Part shown: positions 45,371 to 53,729 of the stretch, piece by piece | Layout: every line of letters starts with the position of its first letter | Numbering within the stretch: the first letter of the stretch is position 1 | DNA from: Chengkuizengella marina | GTDB lineage: Bacteria; Bacillota; Bacilli; Paenibacillales; KCTC-33759 | Length of the DNA: 64,000 nucleotides | Direction of reading: 5' to 3' | NCBI RefSeq assembly: GCF_009910845.1 | Contig: NZ_SIJB01000018.1 | Span: 62,001-126,000 of the forward strand | Program-made: the position numbers and the translations under genes | The notes under the pieces: generated by a model | Told to the model about the DNA's origin: nothing | Seen by the model: only the letters and a program-made list of their open reading frames with translations | The model's database searches: none

Positions 45371-46018
45371 ATGACCTTAGCTCAAGACATCAAACAATTT
45401 CAAGATGAAAATTTGAAGAGAGTACCAAAAGAGGTATTAGAAAAAGTCTTTCAATCCATAAAAGAATTAGATGAGTCTGATCATCCTAAAGGATTAAACT
45501 TAGGTGATATTGCGCCAGATTTCACTTTGAAAAATGCTGTAGGAGAAAATGTTCACCTATATGAAGAACTAAATAAAGGACCTGTTATATTAAGTTTTTA
45601 TCGTGGTGAGTGGTGCCCATACTGTAATTTAGAATTAAGAGCATATCAACAAAAAATAAATGAAATTACTGAACTAGGTGCTCAATTATTTGCAATTAGT
45701 CCTGAAGAACCAGATTATTCATTAACCTTAAAAGAAAAACATGATTTATCTTTTCAAGTATTAAGCGATGTAGGAAGTAAAATTTCTGAGGACTACAAAT
45801 TAACGTTTCAACTCCCTGATTACTTAGTAGAAGTGTATAAAAATGTATTTCAATACGACTTAGTAAAAAGAAATAATGATGAAAGTTGGACATTGCCAAT
45901 ACCAGCTACTTATATTATCGATTCAAATAAAAAAATTGCTGCAGGTTTTGCTAGTGCAGAATATTACAAACGTATGGAACCGTCAGAAGCAATTGAAAAT
46001 TTAAAACAACTAAAATAA
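45371..46018 (+). CDS. Peroxiredoxin-like AhpC/TSA-family protein, copy 2
   Basis: 215 residues, the same fold and WCPYCN active site as copy 1 and about 89 percent identical by hand count. The 5' flanks are also alike (TTTCACAT...AACATG...TTATTTTATAA before the ribosome site AAAGGGAGGG). The stronger ribosome site and the changes at YKNVFQYD and LVKR distinguish it. Likely a tandem duplicate under the same type of promoter. Confidence 0.88.
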   Translation: MTLAQDIKQFQDENLKRVPKEVLEKVFQSIKELDESDHPKGLNLGDIAPDFTLKNAVGENVHLYEELNKGPVILSFYRGEWCPYCNLELRAYQQKINEITELGAQLFAISPEEPDYSLTLKEKHDLSFQVLSDVGSKISEDYKLTFQLPDYLVEVYKNVFQYDLVKRNNDESWTLPIPATYIIDSNKKIAAGFASAEYYKRMEPSEAIENLKQLK

Positions 46019-46048
46019 AGTAGTCAGAATTTAAATGATTATAGATGA

Positions 46049-46084
46049 AAAACCATCAGTGAATATAACTTTCACTGATGGTTT
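46049..46084. terminator. Bidirectional terminator
   Basis: AAACCATCAGTGA and TCACTGATGGTTT form a perfect 13-bp stem with a 10-nt loop between convergent genes. Confidence 0.9.
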
Positions 46085-46091
46085 TCCTTAA

Positions 46092-46331
46092 TTACTCCAT
46101 TTCCGATTTCTTCCTTAAATATTCTTCTGTGTCCCGATCTCTTTGTCGACTTTTTTCCTTTAAACGTTCAATTGCAGGTTGTACGAGATAATCAATTTCT
46201 TTTTGAACTGTATAAGCTAAATCATGCCGACTTTGATCTTCTAAATAATGACCAACATCCATTAAAGCATTATATCGATCCAGCTCTTCTCTAGTTAATA
46301 AACCCCGAACTTGTACACTACAATGTTTCAT
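46092..46331 (-). CDS. Uncharacterised small charged protein
   Basis: 79 residues, soluble and mostly helical (LLTREELDRYNALMDVGHYLEDQSRHDLAYTV...IERLKEKSRQRDRDTEEYLRKK). I do not recognise the family. The ribosome site GGAGG and the separate terminator show it is a real gene. It is not obviously coupled to ndh upstream. Confidence 0.7.
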   Translation of the reverse strand: MKHCSVQVRGLLTREELDRYNALMDVGHYLEDQSRHDLAYTVQKEIDYLVQPAIERLKEKSRQRDRDTEEYLRKKSEME

Positions 46332-46409
46332 AACCGTACAACCTCCTTCTAAAAACCCTTTATAATGAATAATGATACCAAAATTAAATCAATTAAAAAA
46401 GAAGGATTA

Positions 46410-47600
46410 TTATAAGCGGGTTTTCTTCAACACAAGTGAAATTCCACCGATATTGTATAAATAACGAATATCAATTATTTTTTTCATAACAGCTGCAGTA
46501 TAACCCTTTATTTTTCTCTCTCCTACAACACCAATAGCTTCACCTTTACCTAACGATGCAACTGTTCCCTTGATTTCTGGTTTAAATGTTTTTAATTTTT
46601 CACCCCTAATGCTGGCTGCTAAGTTATACGCACAAGCTACCCCTTGCTGCATTGCAATTTGAGCAGTTGGTGGAAATGGTTTTCCATCTTCTTTGAACAT
46701 AACAGAGCAATCACCTATGATAAATACATCATCAAAACCTGGAGCTCTTAAATACTCATCAACTTTTACACGGCCTCTTACTGCTTCAAAACCAGCATTT
46801 TCTACTAGGCTGTTACCACGTATTCCACCAGTCCACACAACAGTTTGAGATTTAATCTCCTCTCCGTTTGCTAAAATTACTCCATCTGTTGTACATTCTT
46901 TAATTGGAGTAGAAATCATAAACTCTACACCTTTTTCTGTAAGTACATCCATTGCATATTTAACTAATTCTGGATCAAAACCTGGTAAAGCTGTAGGAGC
47001 CGCTTCTACATTGACAATTCTGACAATACTAGGATCTACATTAAATTCATTACATAATTTAGGAAGTCGATCCGCTAACTCTCCAACAAATTCAATTCCT
47101 GTAAATCCAGATCCACCTACTACAAAAGTCAAATAATCTGTACGACTCTCATCATTTTTATATTTGGCAAACATATATTCGATATGCTCACGGATATAGT
47201 TCACACTATTTATGCTGCGAATACTAAGCGCATACTCTTTAAGTCCTGGAATTCCAAATGTCTCCGGCTCTCCTCCTAGTCCAATAACTAAATAATCATA
47301 AGAAACTGAACCATCTTCCAAGATCACTTTCTTTTCATCCGTATTGATATCAACCACTGTAGATTTAATGAAATCAACTTTAAATTCATCAATTAATTTA
47401 GAAATGTCCACTCTTGCATTCTTAGGATCATCTGTACCAGCTGCTGGCATATGCAAATGAGTAGTAATATAGTGATAATCATGTTTATTAATTAAAGTAA
47501 CATCTGATTCGTTATAATTTAATTCTTTCTGCAAACGAATTGACGTTACAATTCCTCCATAACCTGCACCAATGATGACTATTCTTGGTATTTGACTCAT
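46410..47600 (-). CDS. ndh: Type II NADH dehydrogenase
   Basis: Membrane-bound FAD enzyme that passes electrons from NADH to menaquinone without pumping protons. 396 residues. FAD motif IVIIGAGYGGIVTSIRLQKEL at the N-terminus, NADH motif FVVGGSGFTGIEFVGELAD (about residue 155), FIIGDCSVM and the C-terminal membrane-anchoring KKIIDIRYLYNIGGISLVLKK. GGGAG spacing selects the ATG at 47600; the open frame upstream has 21 extra codons. Divergent from yumC across a 365-bp gap. Confidence 0.93.
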   Translation of the reverse strand: MSQIPRIVIIGAGYGGIVTSIRLQKELNYNESDVTLINKHDYHYITTHLHMPAAGTDDPKNARVDISKLIDEFKVDFIKSTVVDINTDEKKVILEDGSVSYDYLVIGLGGEPETFGIPGLKEYALSIRSINSVNYIREHIEYMFAKYKNDESRTDYLTFVVGGSGFTGIEFVGELADRLPKLCNEFNVDPSIVRIVNVEAAPTALPGFDPELVKYAMDVLTEKGVEFMISTPIKECTTDGVILANGEEIKSQTVVWTGGIRGNSLVENAGFEAVRGRVKVDEYLRAPGFDDVFIIGDCSVMFKEDGKPFPPTAQIAMQQGVACAYNLAASIRGEKLKTFKPEIKGTVASLGKGEAIGVVGERKIKGYTAAVMKKIIDIRYLYNIGGISLVLKKTRL

Positions 47601-47965
47601 AAATATACTCCCATCCATTTCTGTATTTTCCGTTTTGTAAATGACTTGTGAAAAAAAGCACAATCAATTTCATGAAAATTTAACTTTATTTTTATCCATC
47701 CTAATTCATTTTATGTTGTAAATTACTGCATCATTTACTTATCCAAATGCAATAATATAACGTTAATTCAAAAATAGCAAGAGATATTTGTCTAAATTCG
47801 TAACAAAATTCACAAACTATGATTATTGATAACAAAAAGTGATTAAATTCATATAAATTTTATATCAATCAATTGTATTTAGTGTAATTTAAAAAGGTTT
47901 TCTTTTAAGATCGGTAAGTTTATAATGAAGTACGGAAGGTTCAAATTCTCGGAGGTGCAATTTTC
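47601..47965. other. 365-bp divergent control region between ndh and yumC
   Basis: AT-rich, without ORFs. A Rex-like half site TTGTGAA (minus strand, 47815-47809) is followed by a poor second half TTACGAA at 5 bp. No hairpin with a T-run was seen. Promoters for both flanking genes must lie here. Confidence 0.4.
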
Positions 47966-48967
47966 GTGTCAAATATACAGCATAATAATGAAATCGTTGA
48001 TATTGCCATTATTGGCGGAGGACCTGCAGGAATGTTCGCTGCTTTTTATGGTGGTATGAGACATGCTTCTGTAAAAATTATAGAGAGCATGCCACAATTA
48101 GGTGGTCAGTTAGCAGCACTATATCCTGAAAAATACATTTATGATGTTGCTGGGTTCCCTAAGGTAAGAGCACAAGAGTTAATCGATAATCTAAAGGAAC
48201 AAATGAAACACTTTCCCACGGAAGTTTGCTTAGAAGAAAAAGTATTGCAAGTTGAAAAAAAAGAAGAACGTTTATTTGAAATCACTACTAATAAAACTGT
48301 ACATCTAGCAAAAGCTATCATTATTACAGGTGGGATAGGTGCATTTGAACCTAGAAAATTAGGTTTGCCTGATGCAGCACAATTCGAAAAGAAAAATCTG
48401 CATTATTTTGTTCCAGATCTAAGTATATATAAAGATGAAAAAGTAGTGATATGTGGAGGTGGAGACTCTGCCGTCGATTGGGCATTAATGTTAGAGCCTA
48501 TTGCAAAGGAAGTAACAATCATCCATCGTAGAAATAAGTTTAGAGCACATGAGCATAGTGTAGATAACTTAATGAATTCCTCAGTAAATGTACTTACACC
48601 AAAAGAGATTAGTAAACTTCATGGGACAGATAAAATTGAAAAAGTTACGATTAAGGATTGCAAAACAGATGAGGAATTTGACTTAGACGTAGATACAGTC
48701 ATCGTAAACTATGGTTTCATTTCATCATTAGGTCCAATTGCTGAATGGGGTTTAAATATTGTTAAAGGTTCCATAGAAGTTGACTCAAGAATGGAAACAA
48801 ATATACCAGGAATTTTTGCAGCAGGGGATATTTCAACTTATCCAGGAAAACTAAAACTTATTGCAGTTGGATTTGGTGAAGCTCCGACTGCCATTAACAA
48901 TGCAAAGGTATATGTTGATCCAGATGCAAAATTATCTCCAGGTCACAGCAGTAATATGAAATTTTAA
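47966..48967 (+). CDS. yumC: Ferredoxin/flavodoxin-NADP+ reductase, YumC type
   Basis: TrxB-like FAD enzyme of 333 residues that reduces ferredoxin or flavodoxin with NADPH. FAD motif [18 protein letters not shown] (about residues 13-30), NADPH motif [15 protein letters not shown] (about 155-169) and [20 protein letters not shown] at the end. There is no CxxC, which separates it from thioredoxin reductase. The start is GTG behind GGAGGTG. It ends 3 bp before an unusual hairpin. Confidence 0.93.
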   Translation: MSNIQHNNEIVDIAIIGGGPAGMFAAFYGGMRHASVKIIESMPQLGGQLAALYPEKYIYDVAGFPKVRAQELIDNLKEQMKHFPTEVCLEEKVLQVEKKEERLFEITTNKTVHLAKAIIITGGIGAFEPRKLGLPDAAQFEKKNLHYFVPDLSIYKDEKVVICGGGDSAVDWALMLEPIAKEVTIIHRRNKFRAHEHSVDNLMNSSVNVLTPKEISKLHGTDKIEKVTIKDCKTDEEFDLDVDTVIVNYGFISSLGPIAEWGLNIVKGSIEVDSRMETNIPGIFAAGDISTYPGKLKLIAVGFGEAPTAINNAKVYVDPDAKLSPGHSSNMKF

Positions 48968-48969
48968 AT

Positions 48970-49028
48970 ATAGGGTATCCTACTCCTTAAAGAATGTTAT
49001 TAATGGAGGGATACCCTATGACTTTTTT
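48970..49028 (+). terminator. Terminator-like hairpin overlapping the next gene's ribosome site and start
   Basis: ATAGGGTATCC (48970-48980) pairs perfectly with GGATACCCTAT (49009-49019); CTCC/GGAG can extend it. The right arm holds the GGAGGG ribosome site and the ATG of the Cys-rich protein, and GAC-TTTTTTTT follows directly. It could end yumC transcription or block translation. Confidence 0.75.
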
Positions 49029-49278
49029 TTGTTCGGTTTGTAATGGCTTCTCAAAATTAAATGTAAACTGCCCCAAATGTAACCATGAAGCTAAAGATTG
49101 CGGACGACTAGGTGACTTTATGGGGCCGTATTCTGCTTATTTGGCTATAGATGAATTAAAAAATACAAATGGTTATCCTGATTTAATAAATCATCAATGT
49201 GTGCATCTTGCTTATTGTGAATCATGTCATTTAGAATTTCATAAAATGATTAGTGAAACTGAACATAATAATATTTAA
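49018..49278 (+). CDS. Cys-rich, probably zinc-binding small protein
   Basis: 86 residues. Cysteine pairs occur in CSVCNG (residues 5-8), CPKCNHEAKDC (about 18-28) and CVHLAYCESCH (about 62-72), so two zinc sites are likely. I do not recognise the family. The start ATG lies inside a hairpin arm (see above), so expression is probably conditional. Its stop overlaps the convergent sda stop by 4 bp. Confidence 0.7.
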   Translation: MTFFCSVCNGFSKLNVNCPKCNHEAKDCGRLGDFMGPYSAYLAIDELKNTNGYPDLINHQCVHLAYCESCHLEFHKMISETEHNNI

Positions 49279-49460
49279 GCACATTCAATAGAATATAAGA
49301 TACCACTTTCTTTGATTTCATTATTATCATCTTCATCCTTAATCTTCAATCCTCTATTCATACATTCTTCTAACAGTAATTGAATAAAGTCTTTGTCTAA
49401 TTTTAATTTCAAGGACAAAGCATATGTTTTCAACAATTTTTCATCACTAAGTAATTTCAT
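49275..49460 (-). CDS. sda: Sporulation histidine kinase inhibitor Sda
   Basis: Sda blocks KinA/KinB autophosphorylation and delays sporulation when DNA is damaged or replicating. The 61 residues start MKLLSDEKLLKTYALSLKLKLDKDFIQLLLEECMNRGL, matching Sda's helical hairpin; the C-terminal 20 residues (KIKDEDDNNE...) are longer than B. subtilis Sda (46 residues). The ATG at 49460 fits AGGTG spacing. A perfect LexA-type box lies 55 bp upstream; no DnaA box was seen. Confidence 0.82.
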   Translation of the reverse strand: MKLLSDEKLLKTYALSLKLKLDKDFIQLLLEECMNRGLKIKDEDDNNEIKESGILYSIECA

Positions 49461-49514
49461 ATTCATCACCTGTTAATATAGATTTATTATTAGTGTAACA
49501 AAAAACATAATTTA

Positions 49515-49526
49515 GAACAAGTGTTC
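49515..49526. promoter_or_regulatory. LexA (DinR)-type SOS box
   Basis: GAAC-AAGT-GTTC, matching the Bacillus core GAACRNRYGTTY in all positions. It lies 55 bp upstream of the sda start and 28 bp upstream of the divergent zinc microprotein. No other match was noticed in the window, including upstream of uvrC. Confidence 0.7.
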
Positions 49527-49553
49527 TTGTTTTGCTATAGGGAGAGTGAAGAA

Positions 49554-49718
49554 ATGTTTCAATGGTTAAAAAATTTATTTGCTCCGAAAAAATGTGCGAT
49601 CTGTGGAAAAAAAGCTATGGATGCTAGGAATTATTACAATGATACTGGGGAACCTGTCGTGGTATGCAGGAATTGTACAGAGTATGCTGAAAGACGCGCA
49701 TTTCGTAAAAGAAACTGA
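49554..49718 (+). CDS. Zinc-ribbon microprotein
   Basis: 54 residues, MFQWLKNLFAPKKCAICGKKAM at the start, with two CxxC knuckles (CAIC, CRNC) separated by ~28 residues and a basic end RRAFRKRN. Likely binds one zinc. Family not recognised. GGGAG site. The gene begins 28 bp from the LexA-type box and ends in a terminator over its stop codon. Confidence 0.75.
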   Translation: MFQWLKNLFAPKKCAICGKKAMDARNYYNDTGEPVVVCRNCTEYAERRAFRKRN

Positions 49719-49740
49719 TGAAGGATTTCATCAGTTTCTT
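49709..49740 (+). terminator. Terminator of the zinc microprotein gene
   Basis: AAGAAACTGATGA and TCATCAGTTTCTT with a 6-nt loop, followed by TTACAATATTG. It overlaps the TGA stop codon. Confidence 0.85.
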
Positions 49741-49789
49741 TTACAATATTGTTGCATTCAAAAAACGAATACCTCTTCTGTAATCACTT

Positions 49790-49957
49790 TTAGTTTTTAT
49801 TACTTAAATTCATTTCTTCTAAACTTATGTTAAAATCCTTCCATAAATAGGTTTGATCATACAATGCTGTATCTGTTTTTACTGCTAATCCAAGAATATA
49901 CGCTAAATAACAACAAAAACTTAAAAAAAGAACGATAATAATAATAAATGACCACAT
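49790..49957 (-). CDS. Single-span microprotein A
   Basis: 55 residues: N-terminal span MWSFIIIIVLFLSFCCYLAYILGLAV, then KTDTALYDQTYLWKDFNISL. The ribosome site GGGGGAG, 6 nt from the ATG, is very strong. Paralogue of microprotein B next door: both share a one-span start, TDT, YDQ and LW. Not recognised; probably a small membrane-bound accessory protein. Confidence 0.65.
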   Translation of the reverse strand: MWSFIIIIVLFLSFCCYLAYILGLAVKTDTALYDQTYLWKDFNISLEEMNLSNKN

Positions 49958-50015
49958 ATATAACTCCCCCTTTAAAGTGAGTTATATATGTATATGTTTG
50001 GGATTGATCACAATT

Positions 50016-50159
50016 TCAGAGATTTATATTTTTATCATTATTCCACAAAAATTTTTGATCGTAATCAGTTGTATCCTTCTTCACCCCTACCATTAAAAAG
50101 TATGCTAACAATAAACAAAACCCTAAGAATAATGTAACGATAACTAAAAATGCGACCAT
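50016..50159 (-). CDS. Single-span microprotein B
   Basis: 47 residues: span MVAFLVIVTLFLGFCLLLAYFLMV, then GVKKDTTDYDQKFLWNNDKNINL. AAAGGAG site before the ATG. It shares the (K)xDT--YDQ--LW signature with microprotein A, so the pair arose by duplication. The gap between the two is 58 bp. Confidence 0.65.
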   Translation of the reverse strand: MVAFLVIVTLFLGFCLLLAYFLMVGVKKDTTDYDQKFLWNNDKNINL

Positions 50160-50184
50160 TAAACTCATCTCCTTTTTAATAAAA

Positions 50185-50233
50185 AAAACCTTCCCGATAG
50201 TATTGTGTAATCCTTACTATCAAGAAGGTTTTT
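50185..50233 (-). terminator. Terminator of the A-type Fe-S carrier gene
   Basis: AAAACCTTC...GAAGGTTTTT with inner GATAGTA/TACTATC, followed on the minus strand by TTTTTTATTAAAA. It lies about 50 bp after the stop codon. Confidence 0.85.
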
Positions 50234-50284
50234 TATGATCGTTATTATTAAGTTGTAAAATCTTTGTTCATATTTCATTCAACA

Positions 50285-50638
50285 TTAACATTCACTCGGC
50301 TGTCCTGCATCTGATTCTGTTCTAAATGAACTTCCACAACCACATGTTGCAGATGCATTCGGATTTTCTATTGTAAATCCTCCACCCATAGCTGACTCTT
50401 TATAATCTATATTTAAACCATTTAAATATTTTTGACTATCCTCATCAACTACAACTTTAAGCCCTTGAATGTCTAATACTTTATCATCATCAGCCTGCTC
50501 ATTATCAAAACCCATACCATATGAGAAACCGCTGCATCCTCCTGATTTAACACCAATTCGTAAAAATAAATCAGATGAATCCTCAGCAGCTAACATTTCA
50601 TTTATTTTATCTAATGCTGTATTTGTGATATTAATCAT
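50285..50638 (-). CDS. A-type iron-sulfur carrier (HesB/IscA/ErpA family)
   Basis: 117 residues. The three ligand cysteines are in GGCSGFSYGMGF (about residue 35) and the C-terminal SATCGCGSSF. Carries Fe-S clusters to apo-proteins; near YutI, YuzB and several Fe-S users (MqnE, SdhB). Resembles B. subtilis YutM. The C-terminus has an extra acidic tail ending in Cys. Confidence 0.93.
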   Translation of the reverse strand: MINITNTALDKINEMLAAEDSSDLFLRIGVKSGGCSGFSYGMGFDNEQADDDKVLDIQGLKVVVDEDSQKYLNGLNIDYKESAMGGGFTIENPNASATCGCGSSFRTESDAGQPSEC

Positions 50639-50910
50639 ATCTTCCCCTCCTTAAATTTTGTGGGACTTATATCATTTAACTATGTGTTACAAATTTAATT
50701 GTTATCATTTAAGTATATTATACTAAGAAACATAATTTGTAACAACTAAAGGATATATTTTGTGTATTGCTCGTATTTGACACTAGGTTTATAATGGATA
50801 GGGTGTTAATTTAGATTTTTATGAGTAACAGCTCATTTCAAAAATATATGTACCTTGTTAATCGTGTACTTATTTATATATTTTACTACTAAAATAGGAG
50901 GGTAAATATC

Positions 50911-52014
50911 ATGAGTATCCTTACAAGTCATTCAGATACTAAAATGCAATCTATAATAGAAAAAATTCAACATGGAGAACGGATAAGCCTAGAAGATGGA
51001 CTCCATTTATATCAATCAGATGATCTTTTAACAATTGGTCAATTGGCTAATCAAGTAAATTTGATGAAAAATGGAAAAAAAGTTTATTTTATCGAAAATA
51101 TGACTTTATATTTTACAAATGTTTGCGAAGCTACATGTGCATTCTGCGGCTATAAACGAAATCCCGGCGAAGAAGGTGCTTTTACCTACAACGCTGAACA
51201 AGTCATTGAATTTGCAGAAAAACACTATCATCCAGGGATAAGAGAATTTCATATCACTGGAGGACATAATCATACTGTTCCTTTTCAATATTATTTAGAT
51301 TGTATCCAAGGACTTAAAAAACATTTCCCAAATGTAACTATGAAAGCATACACTGCTGCAGAAGTTGAATTCTTCTCTAGAATTAGTGGTTTAAGTACAA
51401 AAGAAGTGTTACTTGCTTTAAAAGAAGCTGGTGTTGCAACGCTCACTGGTGGTGGTGCTGAAATTCTTTCAGAAAGATATCGAAAAAAAATGAGCGTTAA
51501 CAAAGCAACTACAGAGCAATGGTTAGATGTCCATCGTGCAGCACACCAAGTAGGTATGAAAACACATGCTACAATGTTATATGGTTCTATTGAAACTTTA
51601 GAGGAACGACTTCAGCATATGGTTTATTTAAGGGAACTTCAAGACGAAACAAATGGATTCATGGTTTTTATCCCTTTAGCCGTCCAACCTAAAAATGTAA
51701 ATGCAGGAATCAAGAGACGTACTTCTGCATTTGAGGATATCAAAACAATGGCGATCAGCCGCTTAATGTTAGATAATTTCCCTCATATTAAAGCATACTT
51801 TATTAACATTGGGACGCAATTAACTCAAATGTCATTAAGCTTCGGTGCCTCTGATGTTCACGGAACGTTAATTAAAGAAAGAATCAGCCATGCTGCCGGT
51901 GCTTTATCTCAAGAAGGATTAACTCGTGATGAATTGGTTTGGTTAATAAAAGGAGCCAATCGTATTCCTGTGGAAAGAGATACTTTTTATAACGAGATTA
52001 AAGTTTACGAATAA
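50911..52014 (+). CDS. mqnE: Aminofutalosine synthase (radical SAM)
   Basis: Radical SAM enzyme of the futalosine route to menaquinone: joins the MqnA product to SAM to form aminofutalosine. 367 residues. The 4Fe-4S/SAM motif is CEATCAFCGY (about residues 72-81), then EFHITGGHNHTVPFQYY and a C-terminal MSLSFGASDVHGTLIKE typical of MqnE/MqnC. The other mqn genes (A, B, C, D) are not here; a UbiD-type decarboxylase at 55.8 kb may be the last step. Strong AGGAGGG site. Confidence 0.9.
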   Translation: MSILTSHSDTKMQSIIEKIQHGERISLEDGLHLYQSDDLLTIGQLANQVNLMKNGKKVYFIENMTLYFTNVCEATCAFCGYKRNPGEEGAFTYNAEQVIEFAEKHYHPGIREFHITGGHNHTVPFQYYLDCIQGLKKHFPNVTMKAYTAAEVEFFSRISGLSTKEVLLALKEAGVATLTGGGAEILSERYRKKMSVNKATTEQWLDVHRAAHQVGMKTHATMLYGSIETLEERLQHMVYLRELQDETNGFMVFIPLAVQPKNVNAGIKRRTSAFEDIKTMAISRLMLDNFPHIKAYFINIGTQLTQMSLSFGASDVHGTLIKERISHAAGALSQEGLTRDELVWLIKGANRIPVERDTFYNEIKVYE

Positions 52015-52109
52015 GGAAAAGATAAGAACACCTATAACTAATCTCTCAATTTATGGACGAACTGGTATCGATACTTTCTCAAAAAGGTCAACATTATAGC
52101 AAAAATAAT

Positions 52110-52188
52110 AAAGGAATTAAATGGTCTTATTCAGACACTTTAACATTAAACACTTAAAGCAATTTGTATAAGACCGTAAATTCCCTTT
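52110..52188. repeat. Palindromic repeat element, copy 2
   Basis: Arms at 52110-52130 and 52168-52188 pair at 16 of 21 positions (ungapped count), with GGTCTTAT and ATAAGACC inside. The left arm matches the reverse complement of the right arm of copy 1 (10133-10150), sharing GGAATT and GGTCTTAT. As with copy 1, it begins about 95 bp after a plus-strand gene (mqnE). Confidence 0.6.
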
Positions 52189-52234
52189 ATTTCTAAATAA
52201 ATTATATATAAGTATCAGCGAAAGGATTAACACA

Positions 52235-53299
52235 ATGAAAAATATCGTAATATTAGGCGGTGGATATGGAGGATTATCAACTGTACTTGAATTATTAAAT
52301 GATCAATTTCCAGAAGATGCACATATCACCTTAGTAGATCGTATGCCTTATCAAGGTTTAAAAACAGAATATTATGCATTAGCATCGGGAACAATCTCAG
52401 ATATGGCTATCAGAGTTCAATATCCAGTTGACTCAAGATTAACGGTTAAATATGGGGAAATTATAGATATTAATACTGAAAGTCAACTTGTTCAATTACA
52501 AAATGATGACCCCATTTCTTATGATCAATTAGTTATTGCACTTGGTTGTACAGATCGTTATCATGGAATTCCTGGTGCAGATATTTATACGAATAGCATC
52601 CAAACATTATCTGCAACACGCAAAACGTATCAAGAAGTAAATGATATTAAACCTTATGGACAAGTAACCATTGTTGGTGGAGGTTTAAGTGGTGTGGAAA
52701 TCGCGGCTGAACTAAGAGAAAGCAGGTCAGATCTTAACGTCCGAATATTAGATCGAGGTGACAGCATACTATCATCATTTCCAAAAAAACTACAATCTTA
52801 TGTACGTGGTTGGTTCGAAGAACATGATATAGAAATGCGTGGAAATATCTGTGTAACTGAAGTAGAGCCAAATGTAATACATAACAAAGATGAAAAGATA
52901 AAAACAGATATTACAGTATGGACTGCTGGTATTCAACCTGTCGAACTAGTTCAACATCTTAATTTTGAGAAAGATAATCAAGGCAGAGTTATATTAAATG
53001 AATATCATCAAATTCCTTCAAATCCTAATGTTTACGTTGTAGGTGATTGTGCTAGTTTACCTTTTTCACCTAGTGCTCAAGCCGCAGAAGCACAAGGAAA
53101 ACAAGTAGCAGAAGTCATACAAGCCTTATGGAGAGAAGAAACTCCAAAGCTTGGTAAAATCAAGCTTAAAGGAGTTTTAGGTTCTCTAGGTAAAAAAGAA
53201 GGTTTCGGCGTTATGGGTAAAAAAACAGTCATGATTGGAAGAGTACCAAGAGTCTTAAAAAGCGGGGTACTTTGGATGTCCAAAAATCATTTTGGATAA
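52235..53299 (+). CDS. NAD(P)H dehydrogenase-like flavoprotein, YutJ type
   Basis: 354 residues of the Ndh-2 family without the C-terminal membrane helix seen in Ndh. FAD motif IVILGGGYGGLSTVLELL, second nucleotide motif TIVGGGLSGVEIAAEL (about residue 148) and VVGDCASLPF. Substrate unknown; it may be a second NADH:quinone oxidoreductase or a sensor-type homologue. Weak ribosome site AAAGGA. It faces the convergent yuzB gene. Confidence 0.85.
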   Translation: MKNIVILGGGYGGLSTVLELLNDQFPEDAHITLVDRMPYQGLKTEYYALASGTISDMAIRVQYPVDSRLTVKYGEIIDINTESQLVQLQNDDPISYDQLVIALGCTDRYHGIPGADIYTNSIQTLSATRKTYQEVNDIKPYGQVTIVGGGLSGVEIAAELRESRSDLNVRILDRGDSILSSFPKKLQSYVRGWFEEHDIEMRGNICVTEVEPNVIHNKDEKIKTDITVWTAGIQPVELVQHLNFEKDNQGRVILNEYHQIPSNPNVYVVGDCASLPFSPSAQAAEAQGKQVAEVIQALWREETPKLGKIKLKGVLGSLGKKEGFGVMGKKTVMIGRVPRVLKSGVLWMSKNHFG

Positions 53300-53333
53300 A
53301 TTATAAACCGATATATAACAATTAAAAATTTCA

Positions 53334-53585
53334 TTAAACATCAAGATCATAGGATTTTAAATATTCTTCAATTTCTTTTTCAATCTTTTCTTTCAATTGA
53401 TCTGGTGTTTCGGCAGTAATTAAATCTCCGTTTACGAGGGCATACGGTTCCATAGAACAGACCCCACAGTAACCTAGACATCCGTATTCAATCACATCGT
53501 ATTCCGGATTTTTTTCTAATTCTTTCATAATTTTATCCGTTCCTAAATGCATATTATTAGTGCAAAATTCTATAATAGGTCTCAT
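53334..53585 (-). CDS. yuzB: YuzB (DUF1450) small protein
   Basis: 83 residues with the family start MRPIIEFCTNNMHLGTDKIMKEL and CLGYCGVCSMEPYALVNG, a Cys arrangement like thioredoxin-like ferredoxins. Function unknown. Its place among YutI, YutJ and ErpA-type carrier genes is as in B. subtilis. Confidence 0.88.
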   Translation of the reverse strand: MRPIIEFCTNNMHLGTDKIMKELEKNPEYDVIEYGCLGYCGVCSMEPYALVNGDLITAETPDQLKEKIEKEIEEYLKSYDLDV

Positions 53586-53729
53586 ATTTTAACACCTGCT
53601 TAATGTAATTTTTTTCCTGTATCAACCATGATTCACTTTATTGGAGTTAACTCTTTATTTTTTTCAAGAGCAACCATTTGCAATACTTACTTATTGTAAT
53701 ATAATAATAGAAGGAAGGAGATGAATCAA

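Noticed and set aside
52053-52157. 34-codon ORF overlapping repeat copy 2
   Set aside because: No ribosome site and the frame runs through the palindromic element.
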